IMG/VR virus record: IMGVR_UViG_3300033155_000832
Location: 1-59,301 of that record
Reading direction: 5' to 3' (one strand)
Source: a virus
DNA: 59,301 bases
Position 1 is the stretch's first letter; each line of letters starts with the position of its first letter. The translations under genes and the position numbers were made by a program. Below the pieces are notes generated by a model that saw only the letters and a program-made list of their open reading frames with translations, made no database searches and had not been told where the DNA came from. This document shows, one piece after another, positions 47,082 to 56,591 of the stretch.

Positions 47082-47611
47082 TACGCGCCACCGTTCGGTA
47101 CGATATTGTTTGCAGGGTCTTTAAGCCATGCCTTGAATTCCCGCTTAGCCAGCCCTAGCAACGGAGACAGGATAATACCATTCGGTACTTGGTCGAGCAC
47201 AGCCTGTGTGTGCGGGTCAAGTACTTTCACCGGTGTAGTGACCTGTACCGTACCGTCCAAGACCTCGCCCCCGTTGCCGTCGTCTATCCAGTTATCGACC
47301 GTATCTACGACATCCACGTACGTGCTTACGATATACGCTTCTACGATCGTCACTGTACCGTTATTGAACAACGCCTCGCCCACCACAGCTTTGACCTCTG
47401 CGTCCGTTTTGCCGACAGCCCACGCCATTGCGTCTGCGATGTCCTGTACGTCGTCCGAGTCGTTGGTGCGATTGACAACCCGACCTAGCGCGCGCTCCTG
47501 TGCGGGGCACGTCAGTTCGAGTACCAAGCGTAGTAACGCGGAGTATGCAGGGTCGTTCTCAGGTGGTACGGATACCGCCCAGAACAGACGGTCGTCGGGT
47601 AAGGTAGGCAT
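47081..47611 (-). CDS. Putative baseplate/tail protein, 176 aa
   Basis: Start at ATG 47611 (MPTLPDDRLFWAVSVPPEND). Helical first part (YSALLRLVLELTCPAQERAL) and a beta-rich middle (TVTIVEAYIVSTYVDVVDTV), ending ALKREFKAWLKD-like FKAWLKDPANNIVPNG. Unknown family; flanked by structural genes on both sides, so a virion component is likely. Confidence 0.6.
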   Translation of the reverse strand: MPTLPDDRLFWAVSVPPENDPAYSALLRLVLELTCPAQERALGRVVNRTNDSDDVQDIADAMAWAVGKTDAEVKAVVGEALFNNGTVTIVEAYIVSTYVDVVDTVDNWIDDGNGGEVLDGTVQVTTPVKVLDPHTQAVLDQVPNGIILSPLLGLAKREFKAWLKDPANNIVPNGGA

Positions 47612-47657
47612 AGCGTTTAACCCAAACCCCCGCAAGGGGTGAGGAGCGACGAACGAT

Positions 47658-47672
47658 GTGACAGTTTGTCAC
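47658..47672. repeat. Dispersed 15-bp palindrome, copy D
   Basis: GTGACAGTTTGTCAC, directly after the stop of 47674-48126 and 46 nt before the next start. Extended by TGT/ACA on each side (TGTGACA...TGTCACA), making the longest arm of the four copies. Confidence 0.75.
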
Positions 47673-47673
47673 A

Positions 47674-48126
47674 TTATGAGATAGCGATAGACAATGCGGC
47701 GGCGGTAATAGTCTGACCGTCAGCGACATTAACCGATGCACGATCCCAGTACGCGAGTACCACGCCTGCTTCGTCGACTGCAATTGCGCCTGCGACGTTG
47801 CTGATGGCACCACCGGCGGCAGTCCATACTTGGTTGTCGAGTGTGATCTTACCTGTAGGAGCGTCAAACGTCCAGTCGGCGGCTCCTGTGGTGATGCCAC
47901 CAGTGGTGTAGCCGTTTCCGGTGGCAACTTCGATAAAGTCGTTACCTGACGCGATAGCACCGACCGCATCCACGGTTGGGTTATCAGTAACCACGGTTGT
48001 GTCGTGCAGGAGAATAAGAGCGACCGCGCTGTTAGCGAATCCTGTCTCATTTGCGGCCAAGGCCGCAATGCGGTTAGTGTTTTTCAAGAGCGTTTCGCGC
48101 CCTTTACGTGTTAGTGATGCCGCCAT
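47674..48126 (-). CDS. Putative tail fibre-associated structural protein, 150 aa
   Basis: MAASLTRKGRETLLKNTNRI opens a short helix; the remainder is Gly/Ala/Thr-rich beta structure (DFIEVATGNGYTTGGITTGA, GKITLDNQVWTAAGGAIS) typical of fibre or fibre-cap proteins. ATG with GAGG upstream. Between baseplate wedge and large tail protein genes. Confidence 0.65.
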   Translation of the reverse strand: MAASLTRKGRETLLKNTNRIAALAANETGFANSAVALILLHDTTVVTDNPTVDAVGAIASGNDFIEVATGNGYTTGGITTGAADWTFDAPTGKITLDNQVWTAAGGAISNVAGAIAVDEAGVVLAYWDRASVNVADGQTITAAALSIAIS

Positions 48127-48176
48127 GATGATAACCTCGAGTAGAGTGAAAAGAAGATAGGTACATTGTACACTTT

Positions 48177-50207
48177 TTAGGGTGTTAATTCTACGTAGCG
48201 TAACCGTAACGCACTAGACGGGCGGTCAACGGCTGTGTATCTGAATTGATTGTTCGCTATGGACGACCGGTTCCATATATCAGCAGGGTCGTCTTGATAT
48301 GTTTGTAAGTCCTCTAACGGCAGATAAGGCGCAACACCGGCTATCTGCGGGGTGGTGTTTAACGTGCCCGCAACTGTGTCCGGAGGGTACAGATCGTCGA
48401 CCGTGTTGAGTACTGTAGGGTCGAGGCGTCTGTCCAAGTGCACGAGCGAAGCGGTATTAGCTCCCCCTGCCATGGCACCACTGCTGACGATCTCCGCGCT
48501 GGATATTCCGATAGGTTGGTTATAGCTGGTGCCGAGGTTGCGGGCAGTGAGGTCAACCGTAGTGCCGGTTCGTGCTCCTATTACGATAGGGGACGCGCCT
48601 AAAATACTGACGAAATTGTCCGCGGTGGCTGTCGCGTCCGCGCCCAAAGCCACGACAATACTGTCAGGCACAGTGCCCGCTCCGTTGGTGAATTCGTAAA
48701 CGGTGGGGAACCCTGTAGAGTCGTATAACGTAACCGTACTGCCGGTGGCGGGGACGGCATTAAAGGTTACCGTACCTGTGGCGGGTGTCCAGTCCTCTTT
48801 CGATTCTAGGGTACGAATCACGGTACATTGTTGAACACGGGTTAGCGCCTCGACCGCCTGTACGATCGACAACACTGTGACGTTCAGCGCGTCCTGTTCG
48901 AACAGCGAAGACACGGCTGTGCCCACGGATTCGCGCAAGTCGGCCAACACCACACCCAACACGGGTACGATGCGGAGGTACACGTCACAGTACGCGAGAC
49001 CGGCTTCGGGCGTAGTAGCCACAATCCCGACGGCTGACTTGTCGGCAAGGTAGGTCAGGATGTTCTCACGGCTTAGCGTGGGATTGACGGTGGCCACGAT
49101 CGCAGACGTTAGCACACTGCTTCCCCTGTTCACAGCCACCGGTATTGTATCGGTGGTGCCTGCCCACGTCCGTAAGTCGACTGCGAGCGCTTGGTCGGTG
49201 GAGAACGCCCACACAGCGGTGGCGTATGTGGCAAAGCCTGTGCTTACCGCACCTCGGGCATAGTCGTCGCGCGTGATCAACTGTGTGCCTGTCGTTTGCG
49301 CACGTACCACTTGATTGCGCAGTATTTCTAAGTCGGATGTGTTGGTACCTCCGGTCGCGCTGGTAACGGACGTAGCGGGAGCCACTGCCGTGTCATTACT
49401 GGATGTGAACGTGCGGGAGTAGATCAGCGAGGGTATGGACAGCGTAGGAGCGTTACCGCCCACGCCTCGTGTGCTCTCGTACGCCACCACCATATTGCCC
49501 GCAGGAGGTGCCGTCCCGTGGATCCCGTCTCCGAATATCAGTGCGACCGCGCGGTCGTTTGGGGTTCGTATCTCGTAGTGCAGGTCATCAGGTGCCGAGT
49601 TCGCCAAGGTGTCCACGCGTTCCCACACATCACTGGAGGGTGTATGGGTTACCACGACCGTGCTGAGCAGGGTTGACCGTGTGTTACTGACAAACGGGAG
49701 CTCGAGCTGGACATTGGGTTGCCCGTCTACGAAGAATGAGCGTGTCTCCGGCTTGACCTGTCGAGCGCTGAACACCAGAAGGCTTTCGCCTGCGGATACG
49801 TCAATGCTCGCGTCGTCTGCGATTACCCACGGGACAAGTCGGCTGTCTGTGAATGCAGTATCTTTAAGCACTTCGGCAGTAAGTAGGCCGGTGCCGGGGT
49901 CGGGTACAGTAATTGAAAAGTCACAGACCGCGGGTGATCCTAAGGCGGGTTGCAGGCCTTCGGAGGTCGCGATACGTAGTAGGCTGTTAAAGTTTTGAGC
50001 GGTGGCGGGTATCAGTTCGTTGACCGCCACGTCCGTACCGTTGGCGCTCACGTCCATAGCATAGGCGATTAGGTCGAGAAGTAACCCCCCTAGGCCGTTG
50101 ATGTCGTCAAAAGACGCTCCGAGGTCGGGACGTGTCACCTCGATATGGGCACGCAAAGCGGTGCGCGCAGTGTCGAAGTCACGTGCTGTGTAGTCGATAC
50201 TCGCCAT
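48177..50207 (-). CDS. Baseplate wedge protein, gp6/gpJ-like, 676 aa
   Basis: N-terminal DYTARDFDTARTALRAHIEV and GGLLLDLIAYAMDVSANGTD, the signature FGDGIHGTAPPAGNMVVAYE with RGVGGN, and RDDYARGAVSTGFATYATAV are characteristic of baseplate J / T4 gp6 proteins. A 90-residue beta insert (TGTVTFNAVPATGSTVTLYD) sits near 460-560. Forms the inner ring of the baseplate with the gp25 protein encoded next upstream. Start touches the gp25 stop. Confidence 0.93.
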   Translation of the reverse strand: MASIDYTARDFDTARTALRAHIEVTRPDLGASFDDINGLGGLLLDLIAYAMDVSANGTDVAVNELIPATAQNFNSLLRIATSEGLQPALGSPAVCDFSITVPDPGTGLLTAEVLKDTAFTDSRLVPWVIADDASIDVSAGESLLVFSARQVKPETRSFFVDGQPNVQLELPFVSNTRSTLLSTVVVTHTPSSDVWERVDTLANSAPDDLHYEIRTPNDRAVALIFGDGIHGTAPPAGNMVVAYESTRGVGGNAPTLSIPSLIYSRTFTSSNDTAVAPATSVTSATGGTNTSDLEILRNQVVRAQTTGTQLITRDDYARGAVSTGFATYATAVWAFSTDQALAVDLRTWAGTTDTIPVAVNRGSSVLTSAIVATVNPTLSRENILTYLADKSAVGIVATTPEAGLAYCDVYLRIVPVLGVVLADLRESVGTAVSSLFEQDALNVTVLSIVQAVEALTRVQQCTVIRTLESKEDWTPATGTVTFNAVPATGSTVTLYDSTGFPTVYEFTNGAGTVPDSIVVALGADATATADNFVSILGASPIVIGARTGTTVDLTARNLGTSYNQPIGISSAEIVSSGAMAGGANTASLVHLDRRLDPTVLNTVDDLYPPDTVAGTLNTTPQIAGVAPYLPLEDLQTYQDDPADIWNRSSIANNQFRYTAVDRPSSALRLRYVELTP

Positions 50208-50614
50208 TATGGTGCTCCTAACAACGCGGATCGTTGTATGTTCAGTTCGTAGGTGTTAGTTGTCTCGGATCCACGCACGCGGTAACGTATCTTTACTTCC
50301 GGTGTCGTCTCGTTGGCGACCACAGACACGTCCTCGAGTAGGACGTCCGTAACCTGCGCTGTGATCTCCCCGGCAATGCGGAACGCTGTTGACTGTGCCG
50401 TGAGTTCTGCGGTTGTACTGAACAAACGTCCATAGGCGTACCCACCACGGTTCCTGCGCATCAAGCGTGAGCCCACAGGCGCACCTACCGTAAGGGCGAT
50501 GGCACCCCACTTAGAGTCTTCAACGGCTCGTGCGTTAAAGGGGGCTTGGTTTGCGTCGTCGACGGCAATGGGGAGTCCAAGCCCGTAGGGTTGAAAATGT
50601 GTCAGCAGTGGCAT
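50207..50614 (-). CDS. gp25-like baseplate wedge protein, 135 aa
   Basis: AIALTVGAPVGSRLMRRNRG then GYAYGRLFSTTAELT, EITAQVTDVLLEDVSVVANE and TPEVKIRYRV follow the gpW/gp25 pattern. It is a core wedge component that binds the gp6-like protein; the two genes overlap by one base. No Shine-Dalgarno; a TAAAAT six bases before the ATG lacks a good -35. Confidence 0.88.
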   Translation of the reverse strand: MPLLTHFQPYGLGLPIAVDDANQAPFNARAVEDSKWGAIALTVGAPVGSRLMRRNRGGYAYGRLFSTTAELTAQSTAFRIAGEITAQVTDVLLEDVSVVANETTPEVKIRYRVRGSETTNTYELNIQRSALLGAP

Positions 50615-50660
50615 GTTTCTATTTTACGCGAGAACGGGTTGGAGGTGTCGTACTTTTATC

Positions 50661-51518
50661 TTACGGTGTTGCTGGCATGTCCCAGCGCAGGACTTCTGCG
50701 TCTTGTAGTGGGAGTAACTCTCCTGCGCCTGCTCCGTGATAGCTCGGGTCGGAGCCCGCGCCCTGCATAGCCGTGCGGATACTGTCGAGGGCGTCCCAGA
50801 GCTGTTGAATGAAGACCAACGCCTCGTACACCACGGAAGGGACTTCGGTAGGCTCGGTTTCTAACTCTTTGCGGAACAAGGAGAGGTTGCCTGCCCAAGG
50901 GTCAGACGGGGCTCCTTGTAGTGCGCCAGAGCCTGCGTGGGTGGTCAGGGCGAGTGGTGAGCCTGCGTCGATCACGCGACCTGTCATAGTAATATCTCGC
51001 GCCTCGAATAAGAGCGCTTTGTATTGCGGTGTCTTCGCGGCGAGGCGTTTCATCTTGGTTAGCTCATCCGCATCCATACCGATACGGCATAAGTCCCCGT
51101 AGAGCTTCCACGCCGCTTCGAAAGTAAGCCACGAAAACGAGTCTTGTATCTGTCGGCAGGTGACACCCCAGACAGCCTCTGCTGTTAACCTGTGGTGGCG
51201 AGCTAGGCGGAATAAGCGCACAGCTTCCGAGGCGCCTGACAAGGACTGATCAATCGGGTCGGTCAGTGTGTATTTATCGTCTAAGTCTTCGGTTTCGAAC
51301 CACGTGGCGTCAGGCACCGGTAATTGTAAGCCCATGGCGTCAATAACCGTAGTGTCAGGGGCTGTCCACGCGACCTCTGCGTTTTTGAGTCCTACGCCTT
51401 TCATCGCTTTGATAGCCGAGCACATCACGAGCTTGGTGGTGCGTAAACGATGGAGCGCGTCATCAAGGCGCGCCAGTCGGGAATATTCAGCAGATTCGGT
51501 GACTGTTGCTATTTTCAT
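50661..51518 (-). CDS. Hypothetical baseplate-module protein, 285 aa
   Basis: Helical protein (RLARLDDALHRLRTTKLVMC, SEAVRLFRLARHHRLTAEAV, LLFEARDITMTGRVIDAGS) located between the spike and gp25 genes. No family recognised. Position suggests a wedge-hub connector or assembly factor. Confidence 0.65.
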   Translation of the reverse strand: MKIATVTESAEYSRLARLDDALHRLRTTKLVMCSAIKAMKGVGLKNAEVAWTAPDTTVIDAMGLQLPVPDATWFETEDLDDKYTLTDPIDQSLSGASEAVRLFRLARHHRLTAEAVWGVTCRQIQDSFSWLTFEAAWKLYGDLCRIGMDADELTKMKRLAAKTPQYKALLFEARDITMTGRVIDAGSPLALTTHAGSGALQGAPSDPWAGNLSLFRKELETEPTEVPSVVYEALVFIQQLWDALDSIRTAMQGAGSDPSYHGAGAGELLPLQDAEVLRWDMPATP

Positions 51519-51521
51519 ATC

Positions 51522-54158
51522 TTAATCCGTGCAGGCTCCTGTTTCCGCAACTTCTGCGGGGTCGTATAATTGGAAGACGCCGTCCGCGTCACGATAAGCA
51601 GTACCGATCTCCCCGTCGCCTGAGACCATGGCGCCGTTCCTGCGAGGCTGTTTAGGCTCCGCACCGGAAAGTAGCGGTGTATCGGTGTTACCTAACAAGA
51701 AGACGTCGTACGTATAACTCGCAGGAGTGGTACTGGTGCCCGCGGTTCCGCTTATTTCTACGAGCTCGACCGCGAACATGGTGTGGTTAAGTACGCCCGC
51801 GGGTGGTCCTACGAAGAGAATGTCCTTGCCTGCCCCTATGTACAGGGTGTCTTGTGCAACCAAGCAACTCGACTTGTCCAGCTCCTCGACATACGGCAAC
51901 CGGCCTAAGGTGTCGGTTGTAGTGACGTATGAGTGTGGATTGGTTCCGTCCATGCCCCAGTTCCGGCCTTTACCTAACGCTTCGTCTGCGAGGGGAGCGT
52001 CTTCGCCTGCGTAACAGAACCAGTAACTGCTTACCCAGTGCTCTTCGCGCTCTGTCAGTAAATCCACGAAATCAGGGTCGTCATGGTGTATCTGCGGTAC
52101 GAGCAGGCTACCGTACGGTACTTGTTCCTCTGCGTCATAAGCATCAAAAGCGGTGGTGGTCGTAATCGGTACGGCTTCGTTGCTGAATTCGTCCATCAGC
52201 CCTGTCGCATCGTACGTACGCAGGTTCTGGAGCGGAGGTCGACCGAATAAGGCGTTCTTTGTTCCGTACAACCCGAGCGTGGTCTGGTGGGTTGTAGACG
52301 CGTCTAACGGGTTGCCGTCAGGATCCACGTCAGGGTACAACGGCACGTCGGTTCGCGTGGCGTACCTGCGCTCCATACCCAGCACCAAGACATCGTCAGG
52401 TACTATTTTGTGGTACGACCCGCCGGTGTGCTCGTGCCCGGCACCCCGCAACAACGTGGGCGACGGTACGTGTTGCAGGTCGGTGAATTGGTACGCGACG
52501 TCCGCCATGAGCGCGGCGCGTAGTGCCGGAGGTATGAGCTGTCGTGGGGTCGCACCTTCGCCCCCTGCGGTTCCTCCCTCTTCAAACACCTCGACCAACT
52601 TCTCGAGCACCAGCCGTTCGTGTCCCCGATAAGGGTCGGCATCGTAATCGTAATCGACTTCAGGGTCGCCCGAAGTGAGGACGAAGTCGCCTGCGGTTAT
52701 CGTACCGAGCTTGGCTAGTACCTCTTCTATCGACGGGAGTTCGCCCTCACATAAAATCTTATCCGCCGTAAGCTCGGGCGCGCCGTGGAGACGTAGTGTG
52801 GTCTCTACCAAGGCACGATAATAGGCACCACGATCAGAGAGGCGGATGTGTGATAACGCGTACGCCTCGGTGTGGAACGAACAACCGAACACCTTACGCA
52901 GTTCGGTCTGTCTGTCGACCTCTGTCTGCCAGTCTTCGTCGGTCGTGAGCAGTTCTACCAGCTCCGCACCTTCGAGGGAGTCTATCGAGGCGGTGGCTTC
53001 CTCTTCTTCGCTCTCCGCTATCTGCGTTGCGCGTATTTTGTCGTAAATAGGACGGGCGTCGACATAGATACCGCGGTCGTTGATCAAGCGCGATACCGCG
53101 TCGCCCATCCGCACTTCGAGCCCTGCAAGTTGGGTATGGTTGGCTTTCGTATCGGAGGCACCTAGCAGTGTGTATACGCCTCCTCCTATCTCAGCCATAT
53201 CAGGCGCGAGTACCATCTTACCGAAACCGCCGGTTACTCCTAAGGTAGGCTCCGGAGCGGGTTCTTCGCCTTCTGCGACACAGACGTCTTTTACGTACCC
53301 GCCCTCTCGCGCCTCTAACGTGACGACAGGTTCTTCCCCTTCTTCCAGCTCTTCGCCTTCTTCCAGCTCCTCAGTTATTTCTGCGAACCCTGACTGGTAT
53401 GCGTAGTGGGACGACCAGCCTTGGGGCTGTGCCAAAAGGCCTGCGAAGTCTGCCGGGGTACTCCCACGAGCGGACACGAGGTGTAGATTACGTGCTGAAA
53501 TCACCCCAGTATTGATAGCGTGCAGGCCAAACGAGCCAAACTCGTAGTCTGCGCGCCCTTCGAGTGCAGAAGTGTGCAGGGCGTTACCGGCGCCAAAGGT
53601 GGTGACCGTGAGCGGTCCGTCAGTCAGTTGTGTTCGCTCCCGTTCGGGCGTCCCATCCTGCATTAGCGAGCTCATCCCACGCCCGACCGTCAGGTCACGT
53701 GCTGTGTTTATGTGACTGTCGAGCAGTTGGTCGCCTCTCCGCGCGGTCAGATGCCCCATGTTGTTGTCCCAGCGCCCCATAATCACAGGATACTGCGGGT
53801 CTCCGTTCTCAAACGATACGTAAACGCTATCACCCACGCGAAAACAGTCCATGACCGCAGTACCGTTGTCACCCCGCTCTGCCCACGGTAGCCACTGCCA
53901 GCGCTGTACTCTTGCCGTTGCCTCCTCCTGTTCTTCCTCTTCCGCGCCTTCCTCTTCTAAGACGCTTTCGTACAAGGACGGCATAGCCGTAGGGTAGATG
54001 CCCTGTGAGAAGGTGTCGATTCCGCCCATATCCGAGCGTAGTGCGCCTGTGCGGGTGCCTGTGGCGTGCACTTGGTACACGAACACGCGCGCCCGACCGC
54101 GCCTCTGCGGGTCGATGACGTCTGCGACAATGCCTCGATATAGTCGGTTTAGTTCCAT
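51522..54158 (-). CDS. Baseplate spike / central hub protein, gp5/VgrG-like, 878 aa
   Basis: The start has an OB-fold: LYRGIVADVIDPQRRGRARV, WLPWAERG, FRVGDSVYVSFENGDPQYPV and MGRWDNNMGH, as in T4 gp5 and VgrG N-termini. Low-complexity acidic stretches interrupt it (run of Glu near 66-78; EELEEGEELEEGEEP near 265). The middle is mixed; C-terminal half has QDTLYIGAGKDILFVGPPAG. I see no lysozyme motif, unlike T4 gp5. It follows the hub gene directly and would form the puncturing tip. Confidence 0.8.
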   Translation of the reverse strand: MELNRLYRGIVADVIDPQRRGRARVFVYQVHATGTRTGALRSDMGGIDTFSQGIYPTAMPSLYESVLEEEGAEEEEQEEATARVQRWQWLPWAERGDNGTAVMDCFRVGDSVYVSFENGDPQYPVIMGRWDNNMGHLTARRGDQLLDSHINTARDLTVGRGMSSLMQDGTPERERTQLTDGPLTVTTFGAGNALHTSALEGRADYEFGSFGLHAINTGVISARNLHLVSARGSTPADFAGLLAQPQGWSSHYAYQSGFAEITEELEEGEELEEGEEPVVTLEAREGGYVKDVCVAEGEEPAPEPTLGVTGGFGKMVLAPDMAEIGGGVYTLLGASDTKANHTQLAGLEVRMGDAVSRLINDRGIYVDARPIYDKIRATQIAESEEEEATASIDSLEGAELVELLTTDEDWQTEVDRQTELRKVFGCSFHTEAYALSHIRLSDRGAYYRALVETTLRLHGAPELTADKILCEGELPSIEEVLAKLGTITAGDFVLTSGDPEVDYDYDADPYRGHERLVLEKLVEVFEEGGTAGGEGATPRQLIPPALRAALMADVAYQFTDLQHVPSPTLLRGAGHEHTGGSYHKIVPDDVLVLGMERRYATRTDVPLYPDVDPDGNPLDASTTHQTTLGLYGTKNALFGRPPLQNLRTYDATGLMDEFSNEAVPITTTTAFDAYDAEEQVPYGSLLVPQIHHDDPDFVDLLTEREEHWVSSYWFCYAGEDAPLADEALGKGRNWGMDGTNPHSYVTTTDTLGRLPYVEELDKSSCLVAQDTLYIGAGKDILFVGPPAGVLNHTMFAVELVEISGTAGTSTTPASYTYDVFLLGNTDTPLLSGAEPKQPRRNGAMVSGDGEIGTAYRDADGVFQLYDPAEVAETGACTD

Positions 54159-55739
54159 TTACGCGAAGGGGTTAAGGAGGTCTAGGAGCCCTGACAGGCC
54201 TTTGAAGAATGAGAGCACGGTCTCAAGCATTATACGATAAGGGTCGACTAAATCGCGCTCTAACTGTGCGAGTGCGATAGATTCGAAGTAATCATTGCCC
54301 CCGTGGCGGTGTAGCTCGAATTCAGTTGACCAGCCACTGCCATCAACCGCATGCTTCACGCGAATCACCATGTAAATACCTGACAACGGGTGTTTACGCT
54401 CGGTTCGATGATCAGCGTACACCACTTCCAGCAGGTCTCCGTTCGTGATGTCGTGCGTCCCTTTAACACGGAGCGTAGCTTGTTGGTTCACCGAACGCGC
54501 GACGTTGTGGTGCAGGCTCGAGCGGTGGAACGTAGTTAACGCAGATCGCCCGGGCACCGGAAGTGATACATGTGTTTCGCTGTTCGAAGGCGTCACGTCC
54601 GCCACTGCGGTTACGTCAGGCACGGTTGCGGGTGTCCCCGTCCCTGTCTCGACATGTGCGTGTGTGGTATCGTTTTCTTGTACGCCTGTGGCCGGTTCCG
54701 CGGCGTGAGTGATAGGCGTACCGTTCTCACTATCTACCCCGTGAAAATAAGCACTGAAGCCTCCTGCGGTGGCCTGCATGTACGTATTATCGGTGGGTGA
54801 GAATTCATATACATCACCCATGGAGTCCCTGTGCACGATATAACTGCGCTTAACTGCGTGATCCTCCGGAGCGTCTGCATCGGTCTCACCGGTTACGAAC
54901 GGTTGGGGTGCGCCTTTCGGTACGAACCGCCAACGCCCGCTATCTACTGCGCTGTAGAACATCATAGGCGTGGAATCAGGCGTCATAGACATAGGCACCA
55001 GCGTACGGATAACCCAGTCATACGCGGTTTGGCCGACAGGTATGTTAAGGTTTTCAATATCGTCAGGAAAGGGGGCGGTTGCGACCGCGTCTAAGTCCCA
55101 GCCCCAGTATTCTGCGAGGCGCTGTAGTACGTGCGTGGGCGTCCACTCTGCGGGCGTGAGCCCAATCGGAGTAAAATCCACGGACGGTACAGGCGCGTGC
55201 GGGTCGTCTGAGTCCTGCTCTCCATCGGCTGATGCGTCTGCGTCGTCGACAGGCGCCTCGGCCTGTGTTTGTGCCTGTTCATCGGATAGTCTGTAAAACT
55301 GACGCGGACCGGCTGTAACCATGTCCGCACCTTTGCCGTCGCCCCCACTGGCTCCTGCATATACAAAGTCTATCGCGATAGATACGCCTTCCACTGCGTA
55401 CTGTGGCTCTATCTTGGTCAACATGCCCTTATACGTAGGAGGCGGTTTTTGCTCTTCATTGTTCGTGTGCCAGCCGAACGATACTTCCACGCGCTTGCGT
55501 CCGTGGGGTACGAGCGCAAGGTTATCGTGTAGCTTCCTATCCACGTCAAACAGCTCGAGCGATCCTAGCCACGCACCTACACCCGGCTGTTCGATCGACA
55601 ACGACTGTAGTACGTCATTAGACTGTACAGGCAAGTCCACGACCTCGAACGAGTCGAACGCGCTCATTGCTATCCGGACGTAAAACCCCGCATAAGAGTC
55701 GCGTTGTTCTTTGGGTGTTCGTGTTCCTAGGAGCTCCAT
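54159..55739 (-). CDS. Baseplate hub protein, gp27/gpD-like, 526 aa
   Basis: ATG 55739 overlaps the upstream stop (TAATG). GSLELFDVDRKLHDNLALVP and KRVEVSFGWHTNN, then TYKGMLTKIEPQYAVEGVSI match the first barrels of late-control-D/gp27 proteins; PAEWTPTHVLQRLAEYWGWD and LNIPVGQTAYDWVIRTLVP follow, as in other hub proteins; SGIYMVIRVKHAVDGSGWST ends the beta part. A C-terminal helix LETVLSFFKGLSGLLDLLN could insert in the tail tube or membrane. Hub trimer connects tube and spike. Confidence 0.85.
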   Translation of the reverse strand: MELLGTRTPKEQRDSYAGFYVRIAMSAFDSFEVVDLPVQSNDVLQSLSIEQPGVGAWLGSLELFDVDRKLHDNLALVPHGRKRVEVSFGWHTNNEEQKPPPTYKGMLTKIEPQYAVEGVSIAIDFVYAGASGGDGKGADMVTAGPRQFYRLSDEQAQTQAEAPVDDADASADGEQDSDDPHAPVPSVDFTPIGLTPAEWTPTHVLQRLAEYWGWDLDAVATAPFPDDIENLNIPVGQTAYDWVIRTLVPMSMTPDSTPMMFYSAVDSGRWRFVPKGAPQPFVTGETDADAPEDHAVKRSYIVHRDSMGDVYEFSPTDNTYMQATAGGFSAYFHGVDSENGTPITHAAEPATGVQENDTTHAHVETGTGTPATVPDVTAVADVTPSNSETHVSLPVPGRSALTTFHRSSLHHNVARSVNQQATLRVKGTHDITNGDLLEVVYADHRTERKHPLSGIYMVIRVKHAVDGSGWSTEFELHRHGGNDYFESIALAQLERDLVDPYRIMLETVLSFFKGLSGLLDLLNPFA

Positions 55740-56041
55740 TATGCTAATCTCGCACTGGTTACAGGGATAGCTTGTCCGTCGTCTAGGTCTTCGGGGTCTA
55801 TCACACCGTTGACGCCCGCGATAGCCCACCACAGGCGCTCATCGCCGTGCGCGGCGCGGGATGCTGTGTCTAACGCTCCGACGTCGGTTCGCTCCAGCAG
55901 GAACATGCGCGTGCTGTCGGACTCCAGCACGAAACTTGGGTAGGTGTACGGTTGCAGTACCGTACGCCCGCGAAACGTATAAGTGGCGCGTAGTGGCTGG
56001 TACCTTATGTGGTACCGAGAGACAGAGGTGTAAGTTGCCAT
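55739..56041 (-). CDS. LysM-like baseplate protein (gp53/gpX type), 100 aa
   Basis: Residues about 45-95 follow the LysM plan seen in T4 gp53 and tail protein X: LERTDVGALDTASRAAHGDE, RLWWAIAGVNGVIDPEDLDD, then GQAIPVTSA. WW-x-IA-x-x-N-G and the final GQ-x-IPV are the telltale parts. It would brace the wedge around the hub. One-base overlaps with both neighbours. Confidence 0.85.
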   Translation of the reverse strand: MATYTSVSRYHIRYQPLRATYTFRGRTVLQPYTYPSFVLESDSTRMFLLERTDVGALDTASRAAHGDERLWWAIAGVNGVIDPEDLDDGQAIPVTSARLA

Positions 56042-56589
56042 TAGAAGCTCAAGAAGGAGTTTAAGTTATTCTGCGAGCCTGACGCGCTTGCCCTGCGCAC
56101 CACCGTAAACTCTAGGTTGAGGTCTGCGTGGTGCGGGAGAAGGGTGCCGGGCTCGTGCACTTCGCCCCACGTTACCTGTACAGACTCCAGCACGCAACGT
56201 GCCACTGCGAGTGTGCCTATCGTAATAATCATAGGCGGTGGCGGGAAGTCGAAGCCGTTCTCACCTCTGACAGGCTCACAGCACGCCTGTAGGGTTCTGA
56301 TAGCTCGCACCATGTCGCGCGCCTGCGCTTCATCATTTGCGGCCATAGACGCGGTCAACGGGTACCTGCGGTTCTGTGTCCCTGTGTACGACATGTAATC
56401 CTCTGCGCGTCCAATGACTGAGCTCGAAGCGTACGTCGCGTTAATGTTCTCTACCAGCGCTTCTGTGCGTAGTCCCGTCAGGTTGATAGGCTCAAAGCCT
56501 GCGGGCGCGGGAAAGCCGTCATCGACCTCTATCAGACAACGTACGCTGTTATTCTCTCCTGTAGGATGGGCAAATATATCGTCGCTCAT
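56041..56589 (-). CDS. Baseplate/tail tube initiator-like protein (gp48-type), 182 aa
   Basis: TYASSSVIGRAEDYMSYTGT, NRRYPLTASMAANDEAQARD and VRAIRTLQACCEPV, then FDFPPPPMIITIGTLAVARC and LPHHADLNLEFTVV follow a pattern of tail tube-baseplate connecting proteins that precede LysM/gp53 genes in myoviruses. Between tape measure and LysM protein, which fits. Ends three bases before the LysM protein start. Confidence 0.7.
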   Translation of the reverse strand: MSDDIFAHPTGENNSVRCLIEVDDGFPAPAGFEPINLTGLRTEALVENINATYASSSVIGRAEDYMSYTGTQNRRYPLTASMAANDEAQARDMVRAIRTLQACCEPVRGENGFDFPPPPMIITIGTLAVARCVLESVQVTWGEVHEPGTLLPHHADLNLEFTVVRRASASGSQNNLNSFLSF

Positions 56590-56591
56590 GT

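Noticed and set aside
47615-47645. CCCC-TTGC-GGGG hairpin before 47081-47611 as a terminator
   Set aside because: Short stem, only three T after it, and transcription of downstream tail genes must pass through.
48165-48185. GTGTACAAT before 47674-48126 as a family promoter
   Set aside because: No TTGACA-like hexamer at a suitable distance.
50614-50640. TAAAAT six bases before the gp25-like start as a third leaderless promoter
   Set aside because: The -35 position (GACACC) is poor and the gene lies inside a long structural operon.
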